Shown here piece by piece: positions 14,261 to 20,862 of a DNA stretch of 22,740 nt (position 1 is the first letter of the stretch; every line of letters begins with the position of its first letter). Under the pieces are notes generated by a model, which was not told the DNA's origin, did not search any database, and saw nothing but the letters and a program-made list of their open reading frames with translations. Origin of the DNA: an uncultured Christensenella sp. (GTDB taxonomy: Bacteria > Bacillota > Clostridia > Christensenellales > UBA1750); NCBI GenBank assembly GCA_905193155.1, contig CAJJNQ010000038.1:1-22740 (forward strand), given 5' to 3'. A program made the translations under genes and the position numbers.

Positions 14261-14294
14261 TTTTCACCCAAAGTGCAGAAGGCGTCAGCTTTTT
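14244..14294 (+). terminator. Riboswitch-controlled intrinsic terminator
   Basis: AGCTGA-TGA-CTTCTGCA (14244-14260) pairs with TGCAGAAG-GCG-TCAGCT (14274-14290), followed by TTTT. The left arm contains the ACTTC strand of the aptamer pseudoknot, so fluoride-bound aptamer and terminator exclude one another. This predicts transcription ON with fluoride. Confidence 0.87.
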
Positions 14295-14320
14295 CTGCGC
14301 ATAGAAGGAGGAAAACTCAA

Positions 14321-15511
14321 ATGCTCACATCCCTTGCGCTGATCTTTTTATCCGGCCTTGCGATGAACGCGCTGTGCAGAAGGCTGCGCCTGCCCGGCAT
14401 CATCGGGATGCTGGCGGCGGGCATGCTGCTGGGGCCGTATGCGCTGAACCTGCTGGACGGGCAGATCCTGGATATTTCGCCATCGCTGCGGCAGATGGCG
14501 CTGGTGGTGATCCTGCTGCGGGCAGGGCTGACGCTGAACCTTGACGACCTCAAAAAGGTCGGCCGCCCGGCGGTGCTGCTGTCGTGCGTGCCGGCGGGGT
14601 GCGAAATCCTGGGCTATGTGCTGCTCGCGCCGAAGCTGCTGGGGATAAGCCCTGTCGAGGCGGCGGTGACGGGCGCGGTGCTGAGCGCCGTCTCGCCCGC
14701 GGTGGTGGTGCCGCGCATGGTCAGGCTCATCGACGAGCGCCGCGGCACGGACAAGAGCATTCCGCAGATGATTCTGGCGGGTGCGTCCTGCGACGACGTA
14801 TTTGTGATCGTGCTGTTTTCAATCTTCACGAGCATGGCGCAGGGCGGGCAAGCGCGCGCGGCGGACTTCATCGGCATTCCGCTGTCCATCGTGCTGGGGA
14901 TCGCGCTGGGCGCAGCAGCCGGGCTGCTGCTGGCGCTGTTCTTCCGCAGCGTGAAAGTGCGCGGCACGGCGCAGCTGCTGATCCTTTTGAGCCTTTCGTT
15001 CCTGCTGCTGGCGCTGGAAACGGCGCTGAAGGGGCGCGTGCCGCTTTCCGGCCTGCTGGCGGTGATGAGCATGGCGTGCGCGCTGAAGCGGAAGAGCGCG
15101 GCGGAGCTTGCGAAGGATCTCTCCTTGCGGGCAGACAAGGTGTGGATTGCGGCGGAAATACTGCTGTTCGTGCTGGTGGGCGTGGCGGTGGACATTCGCT
15201 ACACGGCGCAGGCGGGGCCTGCGGTGATTCTGTTGATCCCATGCTGCCTGCTCTTCCGTTCGGCGGGCGTGCTGCTCAGCGTTGCGCACAGCAAGCTTTC
15301 CGCGAAGGAAAAGCTGTTCTGCGTGCTTTCCTATCTGCCCAAGGCGACGGTGCAGGCGGCCATCGGCGGGGTGCCGCTGGCGCTGGGGCTAAGCTGCGGG
15401 CAAGCGGTGCTCTCTACGGCGGTGATGGGCATCCTGCTCTCCGCGCCGTTGGGGGCGATTGCCATCGACCGGGGCGCACCGCGCCTGCTGCGCGCCGCCG
15501 ATTCCGATTGA
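14321..15511 (+). CDS. Cation:proton antiporter under a fluoride riboswitch (NhaP/CPA-type)
   Basis: A 396-residue polytopic membrane protein of about 12 helices. Family marks are RLPGIIGMLAAGMLLGP (residues 22-38), VVILLRAGLTLN, and the paired acids in ASCDDVFVIVLFS (Asp158-Asp159), where exchangers of this fold bind the cation. It is shorter than the CPA2 protein at 6613-7944 and only distantly similar. The ATG at 14321 follows a strong AGAAGGAGG; an in-frame upstream extension would run through the riboswitch and is rejected. Control by a fluoride riboswitch implies induction when cytosolic fluoride rises. The antiporter may restore pH or cation balance, or move fluoride itself; both are inference. 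No crcB/fluc or eriC gene is visible nearby. Confidence 0.92.
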   Translation: MLTSLALIFLSGLAMNALCRRLRLPGIIGMLAAGMLLGPYALNLLDGQILDISPSLRQMALVVILLRAGLTLNLDDLKKVGRPAVLLSCVPAGCEILGYVLLAPKLLGISPVEAAVTGAVLSAVSPAVVVPRMVRLIDERRGTDKSIPQMILAGASCDDVFVIVLFSIFTSMAQGGQARAADFIGIPLSIVLGIALGAAAGLLLALFFRSVKVRGTAQLLILLSLSFLLLALETALKGRVPLSGLLAVMSMACALKRKSAAELAKDLSLRADKVWIAAEILLFVLVGVAVDIRYTAQAGPAVILLIPCCLLFRSAGVLLSVAHSKLSAKEKLFCVLSYLPKATVQAAIGGVPLALGLSCGQAVLSTAVMGILLSAPLGAIAIDRGAPRLLRAADSD

Positions 15512-15536
15512 CCTGCGCCCGGCACAACGGTATAAT
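15508..15536 (+). promoter_or_regulatory. Promoter of the SGNH esterase / GH51 operon
   Basis: TTGACC (15508-15513), a 17-bp spacer, TATAAT (15531-15536). The -35 box overlaps the stop codon of the antiporter gene (15509-15511). Confidence 0.85.
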
Positions 15537-15578
15537 GAAGGCGATGGGTTTCCCAAACACAAAAAGGGGGTTTTGCCC

Positions 15579-16574
15579 ATGGCGCGGTTTGATTTCCGTC
15601 AAAAGCCCTTCCGCTTGTACGGCGTGCCTTTCTTTGATTCGACCGGAAAGCTGGAGCGCGTGCCGGAGGACGTTGCCAAGCAGTGCAACGACGGCGTCGT
15701 GACGCTCTCCAAGCGCTGCCCCGGCGCGCGGCTGCGCTTTTGTACCGATTCCCGCAAAATATCCTTCCGCATCACGCTTGCTTCCATCGAGCCGGACATC
15801 GGCATGTCGATCTATTCCTGCCAATCCGGCAATGTATTCATCGGTTCGCGCTACGCAGGGCTGGTCAAGCCCTCCGGTTACGACAGCGTGCTCTGCGAGG
15901 GCGCATTTGAAAAGGACGCGGGCATGGAGGACGTGACGCTCTTTCTGCCGCGCAACGAGCCGGTAGCGGGCATCGAGATCGAGCTGGACGACGGCGCGGC
16001 GGTCGAGGCGCCCACGCCCTATGCCCATGCAAAGCCGATTCTCTTCTACGGCTCCTCCATCACGGAGGGCGGCTGCTGCTCCAAGCCCGCCAACGCCTAC
16101 AACGCGCTGCTGTCGCGCTGGCTGGACGCGGACTATTACAACTTCGGCTTTTCGGGCAGCGCGCGCGGGGAGCTTGCGATGGCGGACTACATCACGACCA
16201 TCGAAAAGAGCGTCTTTGTGATGGACTACGACCACAATTCCCCTTCGGAAGAACACCTGGCGGCGACGCACGAGCCGTTCTTCCGCCGCATCCGGGAGCG
16301 GGAGCCGGAACTGCCCATCGTGATCCTGACCCGGCCGGACTTTGACTTTCACGCGGAATGCGCGCCGCGGCGCGAGATCATCCGCGCGACCTACGAGCAC
16401 GCAAAGGCTGCGGGCGATGAGAACGTCTATTTTCTGGACGGCGAGCGCTTCTTCGGGGACGAGGACCGCGACGCCTGCACCAACGACTGCACCCACCCCA
16501 ACGATTTAGGGATGTACCGCATGGCCAAGGTGATAGAGCCCGTGCTCCGCGGCATACTGGAGCGCGCAAAATAA
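15579..16574 (+). CDS. SGNH/GDSL hydrolase, probable carbohydrate esterase
   Basis: A 331-residue two-domain protein. An N-terminal beta-rich region (about 1-150) of the kind found in SGNH carbohydrate esterases is followed by an SGNH domain. Blocks are visible: GSSITEGG with nucleophile Ser160, the block II glycine in FGFSGSARGE, the block III asparagine in DYDHNS, and the catalytic Asp303/His306 in DCTHPND. There is no signal peptide, so it is expected to be cytosolic and to deacylate imported oligosaccharides. The ATG at 15579 has GGGGG (15566-15570) upstream. It is followed after 25 bp by the GH51 arabinofuranosidase in the same transcript, which suggests removal of acetyl or similar esters from arabinose-containing oligomers. 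Confidence 0.9.
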   Translation: MARFDFRQKPFRLYGVPFFDSTGKLERVPEDVAKQCNDGVVTLSKRCPGARLRFCTDSRKISFRITLASIEPDIGMSIYSCQSGNVFIGSRYAGLVKPSGYDSVLCEGAFEKDAGMEDVTLFLPRNEPVAGIEIELDDGAAVEAPTPYAHAKPILFYGSSITEGGCCSKPANAYNALLSRWLDADYYNFGFSGSARGELAMADYITTIEKSVFVMDYDHNSPSEEHLAATHEPFFRRIREREPELPIVILTRPDFDFHAECAPRREIIRATYEHAKAAGDENVYFLDGERFFGDEDRDACTNDCTHPNDLGMYRMAKVIEPVLRGILERAK

Positions 16575-16599
16575 TAAAAAAGCAGGAGGAATCCCCCTT

Positions 16600-18123
16600 A
16601 TGAAACAGGCAAACATGATCCTGGATAAGGACTACGCCATCGCGCGGATCGACCCGCGCATTTACGGCTCGTTTATCGAGCATCTGGGCCGCGCGGTTTA
16701 CGGCGGCATTTACGAGCCGGACCACCCCACGGCGGACGCGGAGGGCTTCCGCCGGGACGTGATCGACATGGTGCGCAAGCTGGGCGTGCCGGTGGTGCGC
16801 TATCCGGGCGGCAACTTCGTTTCCGGCTTTAACTGGGAGGACAGCATCGGCCCGCGCGACCGGCGTCCGGCGCGGCTGGATCTGGCGTGGTTCACGACCG
16901 AGACCAATGAGGTGGGTCTGCACGAATTTGCGCACTGGGCGCGCAAGGCGGGCAGCGAGGTAATGTACGCCGTCAACCTCGGCTCCCGCGGGGCGGACGC
17001 GGCGCGCAACGTGGTGGAATACGCCAACCACCCCTCCGGCAGCTACTGGAGCGACCTGCGCATCCAAAACGGCGAAAAGGAGCCCTTCGGCATCAAGCTG
17101 TGGTGCCTGGGCAATGAGATGGACGGCCCGTGGCAGATGGGGCACAAGACCGCCGCGGAATACGGCCGCGCGGCCTGCGAAGCGGGCAAGATGATGAAGT
17201 GGGTCGATCCCAGCATCGAGCTGGTGGCCTGCGGCTCCTCCAGCTCCGAGATGCCGACCTTCGGCAGCTGGGAATACGAAATGCTGGACGAATGCTATGA
17301 CACCATCGACTATGTTTCCCTGCACCGCTATTACGGCAACCCCACCAACGACACCCCCGGCTTCCTGGCGCGGAGCGTGGATCTGGACGCGTTCATCAAG
17401 ACCGTGGTTTCGATCTGCGATGCGGTGGGCGGCAAAAAGCACAGCAAGAAGAAGCTGAACCTCTCCTTTGACGAATGGAATGTCTGGTATCATTCCAACG
17501 AGCAGGACAAGGAGGTCTGGAAGCAGGGCAAGTGGAACCGCGCGCTGCCGCTGTTGGAGGACATCTACAACTTTGAGGACGCGCTACTGGCGGGCTCGAT
17601 GCTCATCACCTTCCTGCGCAACGCGGACCGCGTCAAGATCGCGTGCCTGGCGCAGCTGGTCAACGTCATCGCCCCCATCATGACCCGCAACGGCGGCGGC
17701 TGCTGGGCGCAGACCATCTTCTATCCCTTCATGCACGCCTCCTGCTACGGCCGCGGCACGTCGCTGCGCGCGCTGGTGAACTCCCCGGTCTACGACTGCC
17801 GCGATTACGACGCGGTGCCGCTGATCGACTCCACCGCCGTGATGGGCGACGACGGCAGCGTGACCGTGTTCTGCGTCAACCGCGACACCGCCGAAGACTG
17901 CGAGCTTTCCATCGACCTGCGCGCCTTTGACAAGCTGCGCTTTGCGGAGCACATCGTGCTGCACCACGACGACGTCAAGGCGGTCAACACGGAGGAGCAT
18001 CCGGACAACGTCGCCCCGGCCGCCGGTGCTCCCGCCTCCGTCGACGGCGGCCGCGCGTCGGTCGTCGTTCCCGCGCTGAGCTGGAACGTGATCCGCTTTG
18101 TGCCCGAAGGCGTCCGCGCGTAA
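16600..18123 (+). CDS. abfA: Alpha-L-arabinofuranosidase, glycoside hydrolase family 51
   Basis: A 507-residue intracellular retaining enzyme removing terminal alpha-L-arabinofuranosyl units from arabino- and arabinoxylo-oligosaccharides. GH51 motifs are strong: YGSFIEHLGRAVYGGIYEP near the N-terminus, VRYPGGNFVSGFNWEDSIG, the acid/base Glu173 in CLGNEMDGPWQ, and the nucleophile Glu292 in SFDEWNVWY. These positions nearly coincide with E175 and E294 of Geobacillus AbfA. The C-terminal beta-sandwich (from about residue 390) is complete. The ATG follows AGGAGG with normal spacing. It is the second gene of an operon with the SGNH esterase. No arabinose catabolic genes or transporter are in view. 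The operon ends at the palindromic terminator at 18184. Confidence 0.96.
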   Translation: MKQANMILDKDYAIARIDPRIYGSFIEHLGRAVYGGIYEPDHPTADAEGFRRDVIDMVRKLGVPVVRYPGGNFVSGFNWEDSIGPRDRRPARLDLAWFTTETNEVGLHEFAHWARKAGSEVMYAVNLGSRGADAARNVVEYANHPSGSYWSDLRIQNGEKEPFGIKLWCLGNEMDGPWQMGHKTAAEYGRAACEAGKMMKWVDPSIELVACGSSSSEMPTFGSWEYEMLDECYDTIDYVSLHRYYGNPTNDTPGFLARSVDLDAFIKTVVSICDAVGGKKHSKKKLNLSFDEWNVWYHSNEQDKEVWKQGKWNRALPLLEDIYNFEDALLAGSMLITFLRNADRVKIACLAQLVNVIAPIMTRNGGGCWAQTIFYPFMHASCYGRGTSLRALVNSPVYDCRDYDAVPLIDSTAVMGDDGSVTVFCVNRDTAEDCELSIDLRAFDKLRFAEHIVLHHDDVKAVNTEEHPDNVAPAAGAPASVDGGRASVVVPALSWNVIRFVPEGVRA

Positions 18124-18183
18124 GGCGGGAACCACCGGAAAGAGACAGGAAGACAACGGCGCAATCTGTTTTGTGCTTCAATA

Positions 18184-18228
18184 AAGAGAGCGGTCAGGCA
18201 CGAATTCGTGCCTGACCGCTCTCTTCTT
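18184..18228. terminator. Palindromic bidirectional terminator after abfA
   Basis: A perfect palindrome of 21-bp arms (18184-18204 and 18205-18225) centred on GAATTC, with AAGAGAGCGG/CCGCTCTCTT ends and a T-rich plus-strand tail. It lies between abfA (plus) and the membrane protein gene (minus). Confidence 0.85.
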
Positions 18229-18292
18229 CGATTGACCCGGCGTCGTTTTTTCTGCGCTTCCGCATCGCAGCCGGCAGAAGGAATACGCCGCA

Positions 18293-18709
18293 TCATTCTT
18301 TTCTTTGGGCTTTTCTGCTCTTCTGATAGAGCGAAAAAACTCCGAACAACACCATCAGCAGCGCAAATGCCGCCATCCAAAGCTGGAATCCGGGATGATG
18401 ATGCAGGCGCGCGATCTCCTGATTCGTCATCTCGGCAGTGACTTTCGCGATATTGCAGTTTCGGATGAATTCGCCGGTCACTTGCCCAAACACCACCGCC
18501 AGGGCATAGGAATAGGAAAGCGCATAGCCCCATTTGGCATTCATCCAAGCCGTGATGGCGGCGATCACCCAGATCCCCAGATACCAATGCCTCAGCATCC
18601 ACTCCAACAGATAACTGTCTTGAAAAAACAGCTTGGTCAAACCGAACATCGCGGCAAAGGGTGCCAAGCAGATCAAGACCGCTGCGATTTTGCCTTTGGC
18701 GTTTCTCAT
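18293..18709 (-). CDS. Orphan four-helix membrane protein
   Basis: A 138-residue protein I do not recognise. Four hydrophobic stretches are visible, at about residues 7-28, 33-54, 60-78 and 108-128. A loop with charged and His residues (EIARLHHHPGF) lies before the last helix. The ATG at 18709 has GGGGAGG about 11 nt upstream (minus strand), and the promoter at 18766-18794 would start transcription just upstream. The longer in-frame reading to 18913 crosses the promoter and a terminator and is rejected. It is transcribed alone. Confidence 0.65.
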   Translation of the reverse strand: MRNAKGKIAAVLICLAPFAAMFGLTKLFFQDSYLLEWMLRHWYLGIWVIAAITAWMNAKWGYALSYSYALAVVFGQVTGEFIRNCNIAKVTAEMTNQEIARLHHHPGFQLWMAAFALLMVLFGVFSLYQKSRKAQRKE

Positions 18710-18765
18710 CTCTGTTCCGACCTCCCCTTCTTCGTTTATCAAAAAAATACATAATCCCCATAAAA

Positions 18766-18794
18766 AGTGTATCATGAATATCAAAGAAACACAA
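18766..18794 (-). promoter_or_regulatory. Promoter of the orphan membrane protein gene
   Basis: On the minus strand: TTGTGT (18789-18794), a 17-bp spacer, TACACT (18766-18771) with an extended TGA. Confidence 0.65.
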
Positions 18795-18800
18795 TACGCA

Positions 18801-18835
18801 AAAAGGAGATTCCTTCCTGCAGGAATCTCTCTTTT
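18801..18835 (-). terminator. Terminator of the Gfo/Idh/MocA gene
   Basis: AAAAGGAGATTCC (18801-18813) pairs with GGAATCTC-T-CTTTT (18822-18835) with one bulge and an 8-nt loop. On the minus strand the stem runs out into TTTTT. It lies about 110 bp after the oxidoreductase stop and just before the next gene's -35 box. Confidence 0.78.
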
Positions 18836-18945
18836 GCTGCGCACGAAAGCGGGGGGAGGCGAATCTTCCTGCGCAGGAAACCGCTTGAACGCGGCAATCG
18901 CCGCAGCCGCCACCCGCGCCGCAACACCTTTGCCGCGCCCCGGCC

Positions 18946-19782
18946 CTATTCGATCTCCACCCAGTTTCCGGGAGCTTTCAGCGCCTTGAGCCCCGCGCCG
19001 CGAACGTCCATGATGGCAACGGTCTCCGCATGAGGGATCTCCGCCTTCCCCGTCTCAAAGAAGCGGACGAGCGCACGGATGAACCCGCCGAAGTAATCGC
19101 TCCTGACCTCCAGCGTGCGGCAGCCGCCCGCACAGGCGATGTTCATCATGAAGGGCGATCCCTTGCCAAAGCAATTCAGCGACGCAAAGCGGCCGTCCGC
19201 AAAGGCGATGTCCATCTGCGTAAAATCGGGCGCGGTGTGCGCCATCACGCGGACAGGGCGGCTTTGAATGAGCATCAAAATGGGTTCCAGCTGATGGATG
19301 GAATAGGTTTCAAAACCATTGGGCCCCCAGGAGCTGATCGCCTGCACCGCGTCGGGGGCGATATCGGCGTATTCGTCTGCAAAGCGCAGCGCGGAAGTGG
19401 AACAGCAGGGCGTCCCGCTCTCCTCCGCCATGGCGAAGATCCTCCGCGCGGTCTCCCCGTCCGGAGCGAAGGTCTTGTCCACATAGGTCGGCTTGCCCGA
19501 CGCAAGCGGGAGCCTGCACAGCTGCTCGTGCATTTCGCAGTTGTCGGGGGAAAGCACGATGAGCGCGTCGCTGTCCGCAATCAGCGCCTCGATGGTTTCA
19601 AAGCGCGGGATGTTCATCTCCCGGCACCAGGTTTCCGTGGTTCTGCCGCCGATGGGCGAATCGATCAGCCCGAACGCGCCGGTGACCGCCATGCTGCCGT
19701 TCGACGCCTCCGCGATCATGCGCGGATAGTTGTTGGCGTGCCACTCGTCCAGATAGTAGTCAATAAAGCCGATTTTTTTCAT
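18946..19782 (-). CDS. Short atypical Gfo/Idh/MocA family oxidoreductase
   Basis: A 278-residue NAD(P)-dependent dehydrogenase-like protein, short for a family usually 330-380 residues. Family features are ALIVLSPDNCEMHEQLC (domain 1), GKPTYVDKTFAPD, where the usual catalytic EKP is changed to a VDK arrangement, and SIHQLEPI in the substrate domain. The N-terminal nucleotide-binding loop is unusual: instead of GxGxxG/A it reads GFIDYYLDEWHANNYP. Cofactor binding may therefore differ. The ATG at 19782 follows GGAGGAACGGAG on the minus strand. It is monocistronic, with a promoter at 19834-19862 and a terminator at 18801-18835. The substrate, probably a sugar or polyol derivative, is unknown. 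Confidence 0.86.
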   Translation of the reverse strand: MKKIGFIDYYLDEWHANNYPRMIAEASNGSMAVTGAFGLIDSPIGGRTTETWCREMNIPRFETIEALIADSDALIVLSPDNCEMHEQLCRLPLASGKPTYVDKTFAPDGETARRIFAMAEESGTPCCSTSALRFADEYADIAPDAVQAISSWGPNGFETYSIHQLEPILMLIQSRPVRVMAHTAPDFTQMDIAFADGRFASLNCFGKGSPFMMNIACAGGCRTLEVRSDYFGGFIRALVRFFETGKAEIPHAETVAIMDVRGAGLKALKAPGNWVEIE

Positions 19783-19833
19783 TTTTTCTCCGTTCCTCCG
19801 CTTGCCGCGGCGCTGTGTGATGCTTCTGCCTCT

Positions 19834-19862
19834 GTTGTATCACGTTTCGCCCGCCTCCGCAA
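19834..19862 (-). promoter_or_regulatory. Candidate promoter of the Gfo/Idh/MocA gene
   Basis: On the minus strand: TTGCGG (19857-19862), a 17-bp spacer, TACAAC (19834-19839) with an extended TGA. Confidence 0.5.
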
Positions 19863-19885
19863 GGTCTTTCCGCTCCGTTTTTCTG

Positions 19886-19914
19886 TTGCTTTTTTTCTTC
19901 CTTCATGCTATATT
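19886..19914 (+). promoter_or_regulatory. Candidate promoter of a short untranslated transcript
   Basis: TTGCTT (19886-19891), a 17-bp spacer, TATATT (19909-19914) with an extended TGC. No gene begins within 450 bp downstream, but a strong terminator follows at 19955. Confidence 0.55.
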
Positions 19915-19920
19915 AAAAAC

Positions 19921-19982
19921 GTAGAATACCTCTTTTTTCGCGCCTCCTGGCGCCGCCGCCGCTTTTTCGGCGGCTCTTTTTT
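19921..19982 (+). ncRNA. Possible small RNA of about 60 nt
   Basis: This is the stretch between the predicted start and the terminator at 19955-19982. It has no ribosome binding site or open frame of note, and a GCGCC/GGCGC inverted repeat precedes the terminator stem. Existence rests only on promoter-terminator spacing. Confidence 0.3.
19955..19982 (+). terminator. Strong intrinsic terminator in a gene-free region
   Basis: GCCGCCG (19955-19961) pairs with CGGCGGC (19968-19974), followed by TCTTTTTT. No plus-strand gene lies directly upstream; the nearest is abfA, more than 1.8 kb away. Confidence 0.85.
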
Positions 19983-20370
19983 GCCCTTTTGCACACGGAA
20001 AGGCCGCTCAGGACTGGATTTTTCCGCATTGGGTTGTATTCAAACCTTTATGGACAAACAGATGAGGAGATTTTGACCTTTCTTTTCCATTCGACTTTTT
20101 TCCCTACTCTGCGTTTTTTTCGATTCATTTCCATTCAAATCAAAAGGACGGCGGCACGCCCTCGTTCAAGGCGGTCGCTGTTTTTTCGGTTTCTCCCGTT
20201 ACCGAAACGGAAAGGAGCTTTTTCCTGTGCGCTTCTCCTTTTTCCCCTCGCGTCATTCAAACTTGAATCCCTCCTTTTTCCCGAAGATGCGCCAAAGTCC
20301 AACTAGTTGGCCAGCAGGTGGAAACACTATTGCCCGCATAATGCGATATGCTATGCATGGAGGTGTTTCC
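19983..20370. other. T-rich intergenic region before the XRE regulator
   Basis: There is no supported gene. It is rich in T and C runs. A TTCGGT/ACCGAA hairpin (20185-20206) precedes AAAGGAG (20211-20217) with CTCCTTT (20235-20241) and a short T-run, a weak terminator-like pair. A 12-bp palindrome CCAACTAGTTGG lies at 20299-20310. The -10-like CATAAT at 20337-20342 has no good -35. Confidence 0.5.
20299..20310. promoter_or_regulatory. 12-bp palindrome, possible operator
   Basis: CCAACTAGTTGG, a perfect palindrome 60 bp upstream of the XRE regulator start. It could be an autoregulatory site for that protein, but only one copy is seen. Confidence 0.3.
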
Positions 20371-20676
20371 ATGATCTCGGATAAAATCAGCTATCTGCGC
20401 TCTCAGCACGGGATGACACAGACAGAGTTGGCAAGATACTGCGGCGTCAGTCTTTCCACCGTCAAAAACTGGGAGACGGGCTTGACCGAGCCGCATCTGG
20501 TTCACATCCGGGCGATCTGTTCCGCGCTGAAGGTCAACGCGGATTTTCTGCTGGACATCAGCGAAAGCTCTGTCGTCAATCTGGATGGGCTGGACGATGC
20601 GGACATCGCCGTCATCAAGGCGCTGATGCAGCATCTTTTGAATAAAAACAAGCACTCTCAGCAACGGAAAGGCTGA
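20371..20676 (+). CDS. Small XRE-family helix-turn-helix regulator
   Basis: A 101-residue DNA-binding protein. The Cro/CI-type HTH is clear at about residues 5-60: ISYLRSQHGMTQTELARYCG, then VSLSTVKNWETG as turn and recognition helix, then EPHLVHIRAICSALKVNADFLLDI. The last 40 residues are an acidic linker and a helix ending in a basic tail, with no recognisable ligand or peptidase domain. The ATG at 20371 has GGAGG (20359-20363) 7 nt upstream; longer in-frame starts lack this. It stands alone, followed by a terminator at 20718, so its target cannot be read from context. No phage genes surround it. Confidence 0.92.
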   Translation: MISDKISYLRSQHGMTQTELARYCGVSLSTVKNWETGLTEPHLVHIRAICSALKVNADFLLDISESSVVNLDGLDDADIAVIKALMQHLLNKNKHSQQRKG

Positions 20677-20717
20677 AAACGCCTCTGCGCTTCCTCCCCC
20701 ATAGACTGCCTTTCTCC

Positions 20718-20757
20718 GCGCTCCGACGGATTCCCTCCGCGGAGCGCTTTTGTGTTT
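20718..20757 (+). terminator. Terminator of the XRE regulator gene
   Basis: GCGCTCC (20718-20724) pairs with GGAGCGC (20741-20747), with an inner CGG/CCG pairing, followed by TTTTGTGTTTT. Confidence 0.85.
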
Positions 20758-20773
20758 TATGCCGCAAAACCCA

Positions 20774-20803
20774 TTGCCGCCATGCAGCCGCCTGTGCTAC
20801 CCT
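20774..20803 (+). promoter_or_regulatory. Candidate promoter of the DapA-family gene
   Basis: TTGCCG (20774-20779), an 18-bp spacer, TACCCT (20798-20803) with an extended TG one base upstream. The start codon lies 60 bp downstream. Confidence 0.5.
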
Positions 20804-20862
20804 AAAGGGGACAAATACAAAAGCGCCCCAGCCGGCGCGCAGTGCAAGGAGCGTTTTTTCCG

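Noticed and set aside
14191..14294. Sodium (DUF1646) riboswitch ahead of the antiporter
   Set aside because: The GCTGATGACTTC block and its pseudoknot partner match the fluoride class; I see no features specific to the sodium motif.
14156..14320. N-terminal extension of the antiporter by 55 codons
   Set aside because: It would translate through the promoter -10, aptamer and terminator. The ATG at 14321 has an ideal ribosome binding site.
18710..18913. N-terminal extension of the orphan membrane protein to 18913
   Set aside because: It crosses a terminator and the gene's own promoter and has no ribosome binding site.
20049..20075. Short peptide frame (8 codons) in the gene-free region
   Set aside because: There is no ribosome binding site or promoter at suitable distance; chance occurrence is likely.
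20842..20862. GTG start for the DapA-family gene
   Set aside because: It lacks a ribosome binding site; the ATG at 20863 has AAGGAG and fits the family N-terminus.
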